Shown here: positions 18,201 through 26,320 of the stretch, one piece after another
How the letters are laid out: each line of letters starts with the position of its first letter
Position numbering within the stretch: the first letter of the stretch is position 1
Source: an uncultured Ruegeria sp.
GTDB lineage: Bacteria; Pseudomonadota; Alphaproteobacteria; Rhodobacterales; Rhodobacteraceae
Reading direction: 5' to 3'
Assembly (NCBI RefSeq): GCF_947500045.1
Contig: NZ_CANMQQ010000013.1
Location: 62,001-126,000 of the forward strand
Length of the DNA: 64,000 bases
Program-made: the position numbers and the translations under genes
Notes under the pieces: model-generated
Databases searched by the model: none
What the model was told of the DNA's origin: nothing
Seen by the model: only the letters and a program-made list of their open reading frames with translations

Positions 18201-20058
18201 GGGGTTTGCACATGCGCTTGAAGCCAAATTGCTGCGTGCAGGGTTCGATCTGTTTGCTCCGCAAGCCAGCCACTGCGGAGCACGCCGTGGTCCGTTGAAA
18301 ATTGGGGTGATCCTGCACGACACGAAACCTTCACCCGAAACCTGGATATGGCGGGCGCTGTTGCGCAAGCTTCCAGCTGATCGGGCAGAGGTGACGATGT
18401 TTCTGACCGAACAGAACGCGGCTCCTGCCTCGGGTTTCGAAGGATGCAAGATTGTTGGCCTGGCGGGGCACTCTCTTTCGGCGACCGTGGCAGCCATACG
18501 AAGGGCGCAGATGGATGTTATAATACTGGGCGCAAACTTTTATGGTCATTGCTTCATGGCCGAAGTTTGCGCCCATCGATTGGCACCACGGCAGATTGCT
18601 TTGTCGGCCGCGTTTCCTGCGACCACGGGCTTCGCAAGTGTAGACAGCTTTGTTCTGGGTAAATCGGTTGCGCCGTCTCGTGCGTCCAAAGACTATTCTG
18701 AATCAGTATTGTGGGCCCCGGGTGCTGGGCAGGCGTTCGACATTCCACCTGCGCCCGATGTTGATGACCAGTCGAAACAGTTGACACGCCGCCGCGTGGG
18801 TGTTGAGGACGGGTCGGTCATGCTGGTGAGCGGCGCGATGAGTGATAAGATTGGGGCAGAAGTCTTGCAGGTCTGGACGCAGGCGTTAGCTGCCGTGCCA
18901 GACGCAGTGCTGGTGCTTTATCCTTTTGCCGAAAGTTGGCAGCAGACATATGATACCTCGGCCTTTAACGCCCGCGTGTCAGAGGCCTGCAGGGCCTCGG
19001 ATATTGATCCGCAACGCATTCGCATTTTGCCACCGATCCCGAATATCGAGGTCAAGCAGGTGTTGGCTGCTGCAGACCTTTATCTGGACAGTTTCCCTTA
19101 TTCCGGGGCCACGACGACGGTCGAAGCCCTGCAGTGCAACCTGCCGGTTGTTGCGATGAAAGGCACCACTCAGCGCGGTCAACAGGCGGCGGGATGGCTG
19201 TCAGAATTCGGGCTTGATGATTTGATTGCCACGTCGCGCCGCGCCTATGTCGAGATTGTAGCCGGTATTGCGAGCGATCCTGCACGATTGTCCGCGGTTC
19301 GAGACTGGATCGCAGAAAACCGGGATGCGGCGATGGCGCAACATGAATTCGCGAAATGGTTCGAGGATTTGCTTCTGCCCCGACATCAGACTGGGTCGGA
19401 GCCGCGTTACTTGTTTCACCACATGCCAAAAACCGGGGGCACCAGCCTGAAACGGGTTTTCGGCAGTTGGTTTGATATGGTCGAGGATTATCGCGCACCC
19501 TGGGCCTACATCATGCCACCCAAATTAGATCTGGACACACTTGGCCCAAACGCCATGCTGTGTGGTCACTTTGCTGCCGACTGGGCGCCACTGCTGGAAA
19601 GGTATCCACAAACCGCTGAACCTGTTCGATGGCGCAAAATCACTTTTCTGCGCGATCCGCTAGAGCGGGCGATTTCGATTCACGCTTACGAAAAGAAACT
19701 GCGGCTAGAATATGATCAGACCTATGAACCTCTTCCGTTGGGAGAGTATCTGCGCAGCAATGAGGGAATCTTTCTGACGCATTTCGAGTGCAATGAAAGC
19801 GACTGGCAAAAGGCATTGGACAGTTATTGGTTTATCGGCACATTGGAACGGATGCCCGAGTGCCTGAACTATCTGGCCGCGGCATTGGGTAAATCTGCCC
19901 CCGATTTGTTGCCGCATGACAATGCGAGCCCGCGTACCGAAAAGGTCACCGATGAAGATATTGCCATCTTCCGCGCCAACAACGCGATCGAGTTTGAGAT
20001 TTACGACGCTGTAGCCGCACGGTTGGATGTGTTATTGACCGAGCATTCGGGCGATTAG
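15268..20058 (+). CDS. Giant GT2 - SPY/OGT-like glycosyltransferase - sulfotransferase fusion
   Basis: 1596 residues from a GTG start. Residues about 13-240 are a GT-A family 2 glycosyltransferase (SIIVTNYNYGHYLQACLDSL, IIVVNDGSTDGS, DxD-like FVDADDKLD). Residues about 340-1000 contain beta-rich segments and a helical region with no family I recognise. Residues about 1005-1370 resemble the catalytic part of TPR-linked O-GlcNAc transferase/SPINDLY proteins (GT41): KIGVILHD, AADLYLDSFPYSGATTTVEA, LPVVAMKG. Residues about 1378-1596 are a sulfotransferase with the PAPS 5' loop HHMPKTGGTSLKRVF and the 3' element FLRDPLERAISI. No membrane helix is apparent. It probably glycosylates and sulfates a surface polymer or protein. 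The 3' end overlaps the convergent epimerase gene by 27 bases. Confidence 0.75.
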   Translation: MKPSSSSAESSHPASVSIIVTNYNYGHYLQACLDSLHAQTSAPDEIIVVNDGSTDGSADILASQRRVTVIDQPNGGQAAAFNAGFAASCGEIVMFVDADDKLDPQAIEVVRRLWSDDISALSYGLRMIDGQGRGIGQYAMDLPDSDLLGRMLSHLAIPFMPTSGNAFRRDAIGWAFPLPTERWRISADALLVRVAVMAAPIRQIRQTLGAYRVHGQNNYFRSGTSGPWRANRGLRDIAQAGLDLIALSDRAKRELPRAHRSKLLFAATRSQMKAENLVFDAQALIRFRKKALTLARGARISASLWAYLTCARYSPTIRKWGIDPRYQPRIVGLVLDVFRGRGLTRDLNEPVAVRAPFATRLTPGVAPPQDPLEWLKGPEWSRDHSTGGADLSADVGRFTLARAWSGPARLSLEIGPLPGPPLDVAVFHNGMPLGSDEVKSSATLEFLLPEASSMPPPPDEIELRIRDRISARFGPLSRAWHRAHRLQIHRIGLKPEPAEPPSAVVPVTGSAQMSGLGDVVQKRNGQVLLGERLIGSGESLSIAIPPLKPPFCLQLNFAPDQVPGALTFGLNGTLYHAEIGPSGQCLIEIPQTLDVFHSPAVIRFDLQPTEFLDDPVVALQSLSWLPEGPIGRYGLPALVPGGWAGPGAGQALLPFLSDGWQHDPDGTALMLGSAARLVLSQAAVGADAVLRLDLEPLDPLALRDRLVLVISADGTPRTTVQLTGPGVVDVDLGELLAGPHHRIEIDIIAATRPPNDQEDEVAGDHGGLRLNRIGLAAGTAQVDETAKSVQALPDMHLARVLTQLRKALRQGADSGTLATLRDELLKAISALSPSAAFGGLTADDLDTLVQFSAKLPFRRQDFKSLDGTDWLRDLAQRILQGPGFVTLRGVKLTSLPELTPDFAQVLGRYLVADPVAGTSKLDLQTYQEHLVSVLAQARAAIASSPEDSPLGHLADHIITSFEARQLLFSDLPLRPHVQGFAHALEAKLLRAGFDLFAPQASHCGARRGPLKIGVILHDTKPSPETWIWRALLRKLPADRAEVTMFLTEQNAAPASGFEGCKIVGLAGHSLSATVAAIRRAQMDVIILGANFYGHCFMAEVCAHRLAPRQIALSAAFPATTGFASVDSFVLGKSVAPSRASKDYSESVLWAPGAGQAFDIPPAPDVDDQSKQLTRRRVGVEDGSVMLVSGAMSDKIGAEVLQVWTQALAAVPDAVLVLYPFAESWQQTYDTSAFNARVSEACRASDIDPQRIRILPPIPNIEVKQVLAAADLYLDSFPYSGATTTVEALQCNLPVVAMKGTTQRGQQAAGWLSEFGLDDLIATSRRAYVEIVAGIASDPARLSAVRDWIAENRDAAMAQHEFAKWFEDLLLPRHQTGSEPRYLFHHMPKTGGTSLKRVFGSWFDMVEDYRAPWAYIMPPKLDLDTLGPNAMLCGHFAADWAPLLERYPQTAEPVRWRKITFLRDPLERAISIHAYEKKLRLEYDQTYEPLPLGEYLRSNEGIFLTHFECNESDWQKALDSYWFIGTLERMPECLNYLAAALGKSAPDLLPHDNASPRTEKVTDEDIAIFRANNAIEFEIYDAVAARLDVLLTEHSGD

Positions 20059-21087
20059 ATCACGGGCCGAATACCGCGGGGCCCAGCCAGGGTAATCAGC
20101 CTGAAACGCGCGCGTGTCCGATATCCACCATTGATGATCCCCATACCTAGGATCAGGATTATTCTGACGCGTAACCTCGCGACCTAGCAGGTTCTGTGCG
20201 ATGTCCAGCGCCTCGATCACAGAAACCGAACTGTTGCGCCCGCCACCGATGTTATAGACGCCCAGTTGCTTGTCCCCCAGAACCACACGCACAAAGGCCT
20301 CGGCCAGATCGTCGGCATGCAGATTGTCGCGCACTTGCTTGCCGCCATTACCAATCACCTCGTAGATATCGCCGCGCAGAGCCGTGCGGCAAAGGTAGGA
20401 CAGGAATCCATGCGCTTTGGCACCGCTATGATCCTCACCGGTCAGGCAGCCGGCCCGAAACACCGCCGCTTTCAGGCCAAACCGAGTGGCATATTCCTGA
20501 ACCATCAGATCAGCAGCAACTTTTGACACACCAAATAGGCTGTGCTGGGTTTGGTCGATTGACATGGTCTCATCAATGCCATGCAGGTAATACGGGTGAT
20601 CCGGCGATGGCTCCAACCGACTGGCATGTTCCTGCAATGGCAGCAGGTTGGGACGCGCTCCATAAACCTTGTTGGTCGAGGTGAACAGAAACGCAGCGCT
20701 CGGGGCAAACGAACGACAGGCCTCAAGCAGGTTCAGGGTCGCCGTGGCGTTGATGGTGAAATCAGTAGTGGGATCGCCCGCAGCCCAATCATGCGAAGGT
20801 TGCGCAGCCGCATGGACCACCACGGCAAGATCCTGGCCAATCTGCCGGAATAAGGCGTGGATCGCGTCGTTGTCGCGAATGTCTAGATTGTGGTGTACAT
20901 AGCCAGGGCAGTCAGCTGCAAGCACCGACTGCTTGCCCGCGTTGCTGGCGGCATCGCCGAACAGAACCCGCCGCATGTCATTGTCAATGCCGATGACCTC
21001 AAATCCCAGCGTGGCAAAACGGCGAACAGCAGCTGCCCCGACGAGTCCCAGCGATCCGGTCACAAGGGCCAGGCTTTTTGTGGTCAC
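20032..21087 (-). CDS. NAD-dependent epimerase/dehydratase (CDP-paratose 2-epimerase-like)
   Basis: 351-residue extended short-chain dehydrogenase. The NAD-binding motif is ALVTGSLGLVGAAAV near the N-terminus, followed by VVHAAAQPSHDWA and the TSTNKVYG strand. The active-site helix reads HSLFGVSKVAADLMVQEY, so the usual YxxxK tyrosine is Phe and only the lysine remains. FRAGCLTGEDHSGAKAHGFL and VYNIGGGR follow, as in CDP-tyvelose/paratose 2-epimerase-like proteins. It should modify a nucleotide sugar for the surface glycan made by the neighbouring glycosyltransferase. It is convergent with that gene, overlapping by 27 bases, and divergent from the caspase operon. Confidence 0.8.
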   Translation of the reverse strand: MTTKSLALVTGSLGLVGAAAVRRFATLGFEVIGIDNDMRRVLFGDAASNAGKQSVLAADCPGYVHHNLDIRDNDAIHALFRQIGQDLAVVVHAAAQPSHDWAAGDPTTDFTINATATLNLLEACRSFAPSAAFLFTSTNKVYGARPNLLPLQEHASRLEPSPDHPYYLHGIDETMSIDQTQHSLFGVSKVAADLMVQEYATRFGLKAAVFRAGCLTGEDHSGAKAHGFLSYLCRTALRGDIYEVIGNGGKQVRDNLHADDLAEAFVRVVLGDKQLGVYNIGGGRNSSVSVIEALDIAQNLLGREVTRQNNPDPRYGDHQWWISDTRAFQADYPGWAPRYSARDLIARMLGQ

Positions 21088-21110
21088 GCACTGGGTCTCC
21101 GGCTGGTTTG

Positions 21111-21134
21111 GGATATGCGGAAAATCCCATATCC
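21111..21134. promoter_or_regulatory. Inverted repeat in the epimerase / caspase divergent region
   Basis: GGATATG (21111-21117) and CATATCC (21128-21134) are exact inverted repeats with a 10-base spacer in the 127-base divergent region. An ACGATATCGC palindrome-like element lies about 20 bases further on. This could be an operator governing either operon. Confidence 0.35.
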
Positions 21135-21214
21135 TTATCGCAAAACGTAACGATATCGCGTATAAGGAACAAGCTTATTTAAGGTTTCACAATTGCTCAG
21201 CTCTTCGGTTTCAG

Positions 21215-23002
21215 ATGGTGCGGCTTAGTATTTTCATAACGACAGCGCTGTTTTTTTTGGTGCTGGCGGCCACGGGGTTGGCTCAGTCTGCCGGGCCGGG
21301 GAATGGAAAACGCGTGGCTTTTGTGGTCGGAAATTCGGCCTATCAAGGTCGTTTGGGAGAGTTGCGTAATCCCGTCAATGACGCCACAGATATTGCCGCT
21401 AGGCTTGAGCAACTAGGATTTGAGGTCATTCTTGCCACCGACCTGAGTTTGCGCGCCTTTCGGGCATCATTGCTGAATTTTGCCACCGCAATCGAAGGTG
21501 CTGAAACCTCGTTATTCTTCTATGCGGGGCATGGTGTGCAGGTGAATGACGAAAACCACCTGATACCGGTGGATGCGCGGATTGATCGGGACCGCAATCT
21601 GTCGGATGAGACAATCACCGTGAACCGGATCGTGGGTCTGATGAACCAGTTCACAGAAACATCAATCGTTCTGCTGGATGCGTGCCGTGACAATCCGCTG
21701 ACCAGCGACATACCGATCGGTGGGCAGGTCGATGGGTTTGGCCGGGGTCTGGCTCGGGTCAGGGCAGATGGCGGATCCTATATCGCCTTTGCCACAGCAC
21801 CAGGCAATGTCGCTTATGACGGAGAAGGGCGGAACAGCCCGTTTACCAACGCTTTGCTGGATCATATCGCAACACCAAATATCGACATTCGCCTGATGAT
21901 GGCCGATGTGCGGCGTGATGTATTCGCCGCCACGCAGCAAAGGCAATTGCCGTGGGAGAACAACTCACTGATAGGGCGGTTCTTCTTCGACGAAAACAGT
22001 GCATTGCAACGCCTGGACAGCAATGCCCGCAGCGAGGTTGAGGCCTGGCAGGCGATTGCGAACTCAAATCAGCGCGAAGACTATGCCGCCTTTTTGCAGG
22101 CTTTCCCTGATGGCAATTTTGCTTCGGTGGCTAGCCTGAAGATTGGAGCGCTTGAACAGGCCGAGGAGCGCGCAAGCGCTGCGCAGTCGGCCTTTGTACT
22201 TGCGCGCGCCACCAACACAGAGGACCAGTGGAACAATTTTCTTGAAACCTTCCCCGAAGGGATTCTGGCAGATATTGCGCGCGAGGAATTGCAAGACCTT
22301 CAAGACGATCTGGAACGTAACCGTATGACGCTGGCGGAAATTCACTGGCGCTCGATTGAATCGTCGCGCTCAGCTCCCGATTTCCGGATGTTTCTTTCAC
22401 TTTATCCAAACGGGGAGTTCTATGATCTTGCCGAGCAACGTCTGGAAGCGACCCTGCGCGCCGAAGAGATCGTAGGTGCATTGACCGATGGCGCATCACC
22501 CGAAGAAGTCAGCGATGTGCAGCTTGAACGCGAGATTAAGCGCAAGGTAACGCAGATACCTGTGCAGTTCATCCAATACGGATTGAATGCGCTGGGGCAT
22601 CAAGTGACTGATATTTCCGGTGTACTGGATGCACCCACGCGTCGGGCGGTGCGCAATTATCAGGCGACGATTGGTGCCACGCAATCGGGCCGGCTGACAC
22701 CACAGCAAATCGTTGATCTTTTGCTGTCAGCGGCAGCGTTGGGTGACAGCCATGCACTGACAGCGACGGGGATCATGCTGACCTCGGGGCAGGGGTTGCG
22801 CAAGAATGAGGAGATGGCGCGCCAATGGCTGGACCGAGCCGCGGATCAGGGCAATGGGCTGGCGATGGCCAATCTGGGGATCCTGTATCGCGACGGGCTG
22901 GGGGGCGAACGTGATCTGTCTAAGGCCCGGTCATTGTTGACGGTTGCGGTGACTCTGGGGGTCGAAGGGGCCGAGCCTGTATTGCGGAGCCTTGGGAATT
23001 GA
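21215..23002 (+). CDS. Periplasmic caspase-like (C14) protein with peptidoglycan-binding and Sel1 repeats
   Basis: 595 residues. A signal peptide (IFITTALFFLVLAATGLAQS) is followed by a caspase-like peptidase C14 domain (about 30-250): RVAFVVGNSAYQ, catalytic His106 in FYAGHGVQ, catalytic Cys157 in LLDACRDNP. A helical linker with FL-P repeats (AAFLQAFPDGNF, NFLETFPEG, MFLSLYPNGEF) comes next, then a PG_binding_1-type domain (about 455-500) and two Sel1-like repeats. The dyad is intact, so a periplasmic Arg- or Lys-directed protease is plausible. It overlaps the next gene (TTGA), tying it to the FGE-domain proteins. A second protein of the same architecture lies at 58924. Confidence 0.8.
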   Translation: MVRLSIFITTALFFLVLAATGLAQSAGPGNGKRVAFVVGNSAYQGRLGELRNPVNDATDIAARLEQLGFEVILATDLSLRAFRASLLNFATAIEGAETSLFFYAGHGVQVNDENHLIPVDARIDRDRNLSDETITVNRIVGLMNQFTETSIVLLDACRDNPLTSDIPIGGQVDGFGRGLARVRADGGSYIAFATAPGNVAYDGEGRNSPFTNALLDHIATPNIDIRLMMADVRRDVFAATQQRQLPWENNSLIGRFFFDENSALQRLDSNARSEVEAWQAIANSNQREDYAAFLQAFPDGNFASVASLKIGALEQAEERASAAQSAFVLARATNTEDQWNNFLETFPEGILADIAREELQDLQDDLERNRMTLAEIHWRSIESSRSAPDFRMFLSLYPNGEFYDLAEQRLEATLRAEEIVGALTDGASPEEVSDVQLEREIKRKVTQIPVQFIQYGLNALGHQVTDISGVLDAPTRRAVRNYQATIGATQSGRLTPQQIVDLLLSAAALGDSHALTATGIMLTSGQGLRKNEEMARQWLDRAADQGNGLAMANLGILYRDGLGGERDLSKARSLLTVAVTLGVEGAEPVLRSLGN

Positions 23003-23697
23003 GGGCGCTGTTGATCCTGCTTGTCGGGTTGTTGCCCGTACCTGCCGCTGCACAATTGCTGTTGCCGACGCCCGAGTTGAGGGTGGAAAAAGACTGTGGC
23101 ATCTGCCCCGAAATGGTGATCCTGCCCGACGGCCTGTATATGAGCCGCGCCCCCGTGATGGTCGAAGAGTTTCGGGCTTATGTTCAGGAAACTGGCTATA
23201 AAAACGACGGCTGGGGCTGCAAATGGAATTTTCCGGGCTTTGAGCAAGGACCGCGCCATCCGGCAACTTGCATCACCTATCAGGGCGCTCAGATTTACGC
23301 CGATTGGCTTCGTTCGAAAACAGGCAAACCCTATCGTTTGCCGACCGCCGAAGAGCTAACTTATGCGGTAATGGCCTCCGAAACAACAAACTACTGGTGG
23401 GGTCAGCAGATCGGTCGAGATCGCGCAACCTGTCTGGGATGTGGTCGTGCTATGGACGCGGTGGGAACGACGCCGGTGGATTTGCACGAGGCCAATCCGT
23501 TCAACCTGTTGGATGCGGTGGGCAATGTCTGGATTTGGACCAGCGATTGCAACTCTGCCACCTGCGAAGAGCGCATTTTGTTGAGCGGAGGGTGGTCAAG
23601 CCCGCCGTCGGATCTGCGGATGAGCAAGCGTGTGTTCAACGGTGTAAGCGTACCTTTCAATACATATGGCATCCGGGTGGTGAGGGATTTCGAATGA
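22999..23697 (+). CDS. Periplasmic formylglycine-generating-enzyme (SUMF1) domain protein, TagR-like
   Basis: 232 residues from a TTG start overlapping the caspase stop. The signal peptide is ALLILLVGLLPVPAAAQ. The mature part is a small SUMF1/FGE-sulfatase fold: PVMVEEFRAYVQETGY, QGAQIYADWLRSKTGKPYRLPTAEEL, NLLDAVGNVWIWTSD, ILLSGGWSS, GIRVVRD. In Pseudomonas the T6SS regulator TagR has this domain and acts in the periplasm upstream of the PpkA kinase; that role is a fair guess here because a PpkA-type T6SS follows. Cysteines occur at CEERI and CGICPEM, but the paired active-site cysteines of true FGE are not evident. Confidence 0.75.
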   Translation: MRALLILLVGLLPVPAAAQLLLPTPELRVEKDCGICPEMVILPDGLYMSRAPVMVEEFRAYVQETGYKNDGWGCKWNFPGFEQGPRHPATCITYQGAQIYADWLRSKTGKPYRLPTAEELTYAVMASETTNYWWGQQIGRDRATCLGCGRAMDAVGTTPVDLHEANPFNLLDAVGNVWIWTSDCNSATCEERILLSGGWSSPPSDLRMSKRVFNGVSVPFNTYGIRVVRDFE

Positions 23698-24479
23698 TTT
23701 ACGTAAGAAGGCTATGGCCTGTTTTACTGTTCTGCCTGACGGGGGGCGCTGCCTGGGCACAGGTCGCGGGCGATGTGTTCGCCGATTGCGATGGCTGCCC
23801 CGAGATGATCCTGCTCGACGATGGCACCGCCATCGGCGCAACGCTAGTCACTCGCGCGCAATTCGCCGATTTCGCGGCTGAATCTGAGATACCGGGCACC
23901 GAAAGCTGTTTCATCCGTATCGCAAAGCGATGGAAGAACACGCCCGGCAAAGGCTGGTCAGATCCGGGTTTTGAACAAGGCCCGGATCATCCTGCGGTTT
24001 GTATGAACTGGCTTGAAGCCACGGCGTATGCCGACTGGCTAAGTGAAAAGACAGGGCAGTATTACCGCCTCCCGACCTTTGAGGAATCTATGGCGACCAC
24101 GGCGGCAGGGGCGGACACGGCCTATTGGTGGGGAGATGATTTTTCCGAAGTCTGTTCCCACGCCAATGCCGCCGACGCCAATTTCAAAGCGGCTTTTCCT
24201 GAAGATGGGCGCAAAATTCTGACGTGTGATGATGGGTATGCGTATACCTCACCAGTCAAAGCCTACCCACCCAATCCATTGGGGCTTTATGATGCGGTGG
24301 GAAATGTCTGGCAATGGACCAATACCTGCCTCAAGGGCGATTGCTCGAACGCGCTGTTTCGCGGTGCTTCTTGGGTTGTTCCAGCGCAAAACCACTTTCG
24401 CAATGACGGGCAATGGGCTGATCGGATCATTCTGCGCAACTCGGCCGTAGGCTTTCGCGTCCTGCGGGACGTGCAATAG
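23694..24479 (+). CDS. Second periplasmic SUMF1/FGE-domain protein, TagR-like paralogue
   Basis: 261 residues, starting with an ATGA overlap on the previous gene. The signal peptide is [19 protein letters not shown]. It parallels its neighbour throughout: [87 protein letters not shown]. The two are a tandem duplication. Several cysteines could form disulfides. It is probably a binding or sensor version of the FGE fold rather than an active sulfatase modifier; no sulfatase gene is nearby. Confidence 0.75.
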   Translation: MIYVRRLWPVLLFCLTGGAAWAQVAGDVFADCDGCPEMILLDDGTAIGATLVTRAQFADFAAESEIPGTESCFIRIAKRWKNTPGKGWSDPGFEQGPDHPAVCMNWLEATAYADWLSEKTGQYYRLPTFEESMATTAAGADTAYWWGDDFSEVCSHANAADANFKAAFPEDGRKILTCDDGYAYTSPVKAYPPNPLGLYDAVGNVWQWTNTCLKGDCSNALFRGASWVVPAQNHFRNDGQWADRIILRNSAVGFRVLRDVQ

Positions 24480-24483
24480 CCAG

Positions 24484-25440
24484 ATGCCGCACACCAGAGA
24501 TAGCAGCAAGAAAATACTCGTTACCGGCGGTGCGGGATTTATTGGTTCACATCTGGTGGATCGATTGCTGGCGCAGGGTCACGATGTGTTGTGTGTCGAC
24601 AACCTGTTTACCGGATCTAAGCGTAACATTGCGCATCTACATTCGAATCCGAATTTCGAATTCATGCGCCATGATGTTACCTTGCCGCTGTATGTCGAAG
24701 TGGATGACATCTACAATCTGGCATGCCCAGCTTCGCCGGTACATTACCAGCACGATCCGGTTCAGACGGTCAAGACGTCGGTGCATGGGGCGATCAATAT
24801 GTTGGGGTTGGCAAAACGATTGAATGCGCGGATATTTCAGGCCTCGACCTCCGAGGTTTATGGGGACCCCGAGACGGCAGAACAGTGCGAAGAGTATTGG
24901 GGCAATGTCAATCCAATCGGGCCGCGATCTTGTTATGACGAGGGGAAGCGCTGTGCAGAGACTTTGTTTTTCGACTATAATCGGCAACATGGGTTGGACA
25001 TAAAGGTAGCCCGAATTTTTAACACTTATGGCCCAAACATGCATCCATCAGACGGGCGGGTGGTTTCGAATTTCATAACGCGTGCGCTGACCGGTCAGCC
25101 CCTGATCATCCATGGCGACGGAAGCTATAGCCGATCGTTCTGTTATGTGGATGATCTTGTCGCCGGTATTCTGGCATTGATGGAAACCGATACAGGGGTG
25201 ACGGGGCCGATCAATCTTGGCAACCGACAAGAGATCACGATTCTGCAACTTGCGGAGCATGTGTTGCGATTAACCGGATCATCTTCAAAGATTGAATTTC
25301 AGGACCGCGCGCCCGATGATCCCAAACGTCGTTGCCCAGATCTTACCCGTGCGCGGGCAGTGTTGGACTGGGCGCCACGGATAGATCTTGATGAAGGTTT
25401 GTCGCGGACAATAATGTACTTTCGGAAAAACCAGAGTTGA
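24484..25440 (+). CDS. UDP-glucuronate decarboxylase (UDP-xylose synthase)-like epimerase
   Basis: 318-residue extended SDR. The N-terminal [19 protein letters not shown] binds [18 protein letters not shown] and [12 protein letters not shown] follow, with catalytic YDEGKRCAE (Tyr and Lys kept), [21 protein letters not shown] and [16 protein letters not shown]. These match UXS, which converts UDP-glucuronate to UDP-xylose. The gene follows the second TagR-like gene by 4 bases and ends 11 bases from the convergent ompA-like stop. UDP-xylose or a derivative may feed the glycosyltransferase encoded at 15268. Confidence 0.88.
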   Translation: MPHTRDSSKKILVTGGAGFIGSHLVDRLLAQGHDVLCVDNLFTGSKRNIAHLHSNPNFEFMRHDVTLPLYVEVDDIYNLACPASPVHYQHDPVQTVKTSVHGAINMLGLAKRLNARIFQASTSEVYGDPETAEQCEEYWGNVNPIGPRSCYDEGKRCAETLFFDYNRQHGLDIKVARIFNTYGPNMHPSDGRVVSNFITRALTGQPLIIHGDGSYSRSFCYVDDLVAGILALMETDTGVTGPINLGNRQEITILQLAEHVLRLTGSSSKIEFQDRAPDDPKRRCPDLTRARAVLDWAPRIDLDEGLSRTIMYFRKNQS

Positions 25441-25451
25441 AATTCAGGCCG

Positions 25452-26183
25452 TCAGCTTAGTGCCTGAAACTCTACACGTCTGTTTTCTTCGGCTTTCGTG
25501 TCATTGGTGTTGACCGGAAATCGTTCCCCCATGCCAACAGTTTCCAGACGCTGGGGTGTGATGCCGCAATCCTGTACCAGATAGCGGGCGACTTCTTTTG
25601 CGCGCAGAACTGACAGTCGCTGATTGTATTCATCCGACCCGGATGTGTCGGTATGGCCGATTATGCGAAATTGCTCGATCGGGCTGGTCTGCATGGCAGT
25701 GCACATTGTCGACAACTTGGTCTTCTGGCTTTGATCCAGCGCAGCGGAATCATAGCCAAACTTGATCTGCAGATTGATCTGCAATTCGGTGTCGAGCTTG
25801 GCATAGACCAGAGGTTTGTTTGGGTCGACCACGCCGGAGACTTGAGTGGTGTTAGATGTTGCCGCGGTATCGGCGTCCGGCGTGCTGGTATCTGGTGTTG
25901 TGGTTGCCGTTTCGACCACAGGTGCAGTTGTGGTTTGAACCGGTGCGATGGCCGCAAGGCTTTCCGGGCTCACGGCTTCGGCCTGAATATCCTCGACCGT
26001 AACCAAAGATACACCGCGAGCTTTTGAACTGCCATCGAGCGAGCGCGTCAGCGGTTGGTTCTGGACCTCGATTTGACGGTTGAAGATCCTGTTGATCTCT
26101 TCCGGTGTCATTTCCTGAGCTGAGACCGGTAGGGTCAAAACAACTAGGCAAACTCCGCCGATGTATCCTGTCAAAAACCGCAT
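25452..26183 (-). CDS. Secreted OmpA-family peptidoglycan-binding protein
   Basis: 243 residues from ATG 26183 (preceded by TTAGGTG); a GTG at 26192 is the alternative start. A signal peptide (GYIGGVCLVVLTLPVSAQE) is followed by a Thr/Ala-rich linker (PVVETATTTPDTSTPDADTA) and a C-terminal OmpA domain (FRIIGHTDTSGSDEYNQRLS, RAKEVARYLV, ENRRVEF). It should sit in the periplasm bound to peptidoglycan. It is divergent from pppA at the T6SS border, and may be an extra anchor for the T6SS membrane complex, as TagL-type proteins are. This is inference, because TssL here has its own OmpA domain. Confidence 0.8.
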   Translation of the reverse strand: MRFLTGYIGGVCLVVLTLPVSAQEMTPEEINRIFNRQIEVQNQPLTRSLDGSSKARGVSLVTVEDIQAEAVSPESLAAIAPVQTTTAPVVETATTTPDTSTPDADTAATSNTTQVSGVVDPNKPLVYAKLDTELQINLQIKFGYDSAALDQSQKTKLSTMCTAMQTSPIEQFRIIGHTDTSGSDEYNQRLSVLRAKEVARYLVQDCGITPQRLETVGMGERFPVNTNDTKAEENRRVEFQALS

Positions 26184-26320
26184 CTGAATCACCTAAGAAA
26201 AAAGAATTTGTGCGGTTTCGATACTAGGCTAATATCGATGAAAATTCAATTCTGACTTTTCTGCTTGTTGTTACATTGGCCCTTTGTTTTCGGGCTGCTG
26301 GACTTGGAAAAACGCTCAGC

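Noticed and set aside
21215..24479. Caspase-FGE operon as a phage-defence system
   Set aside because: All three proteins have signal peptides and peptidoglycan-binding features, and no nucleic-acid sensor or nuclease partner is present; a periplasmic role fits better.
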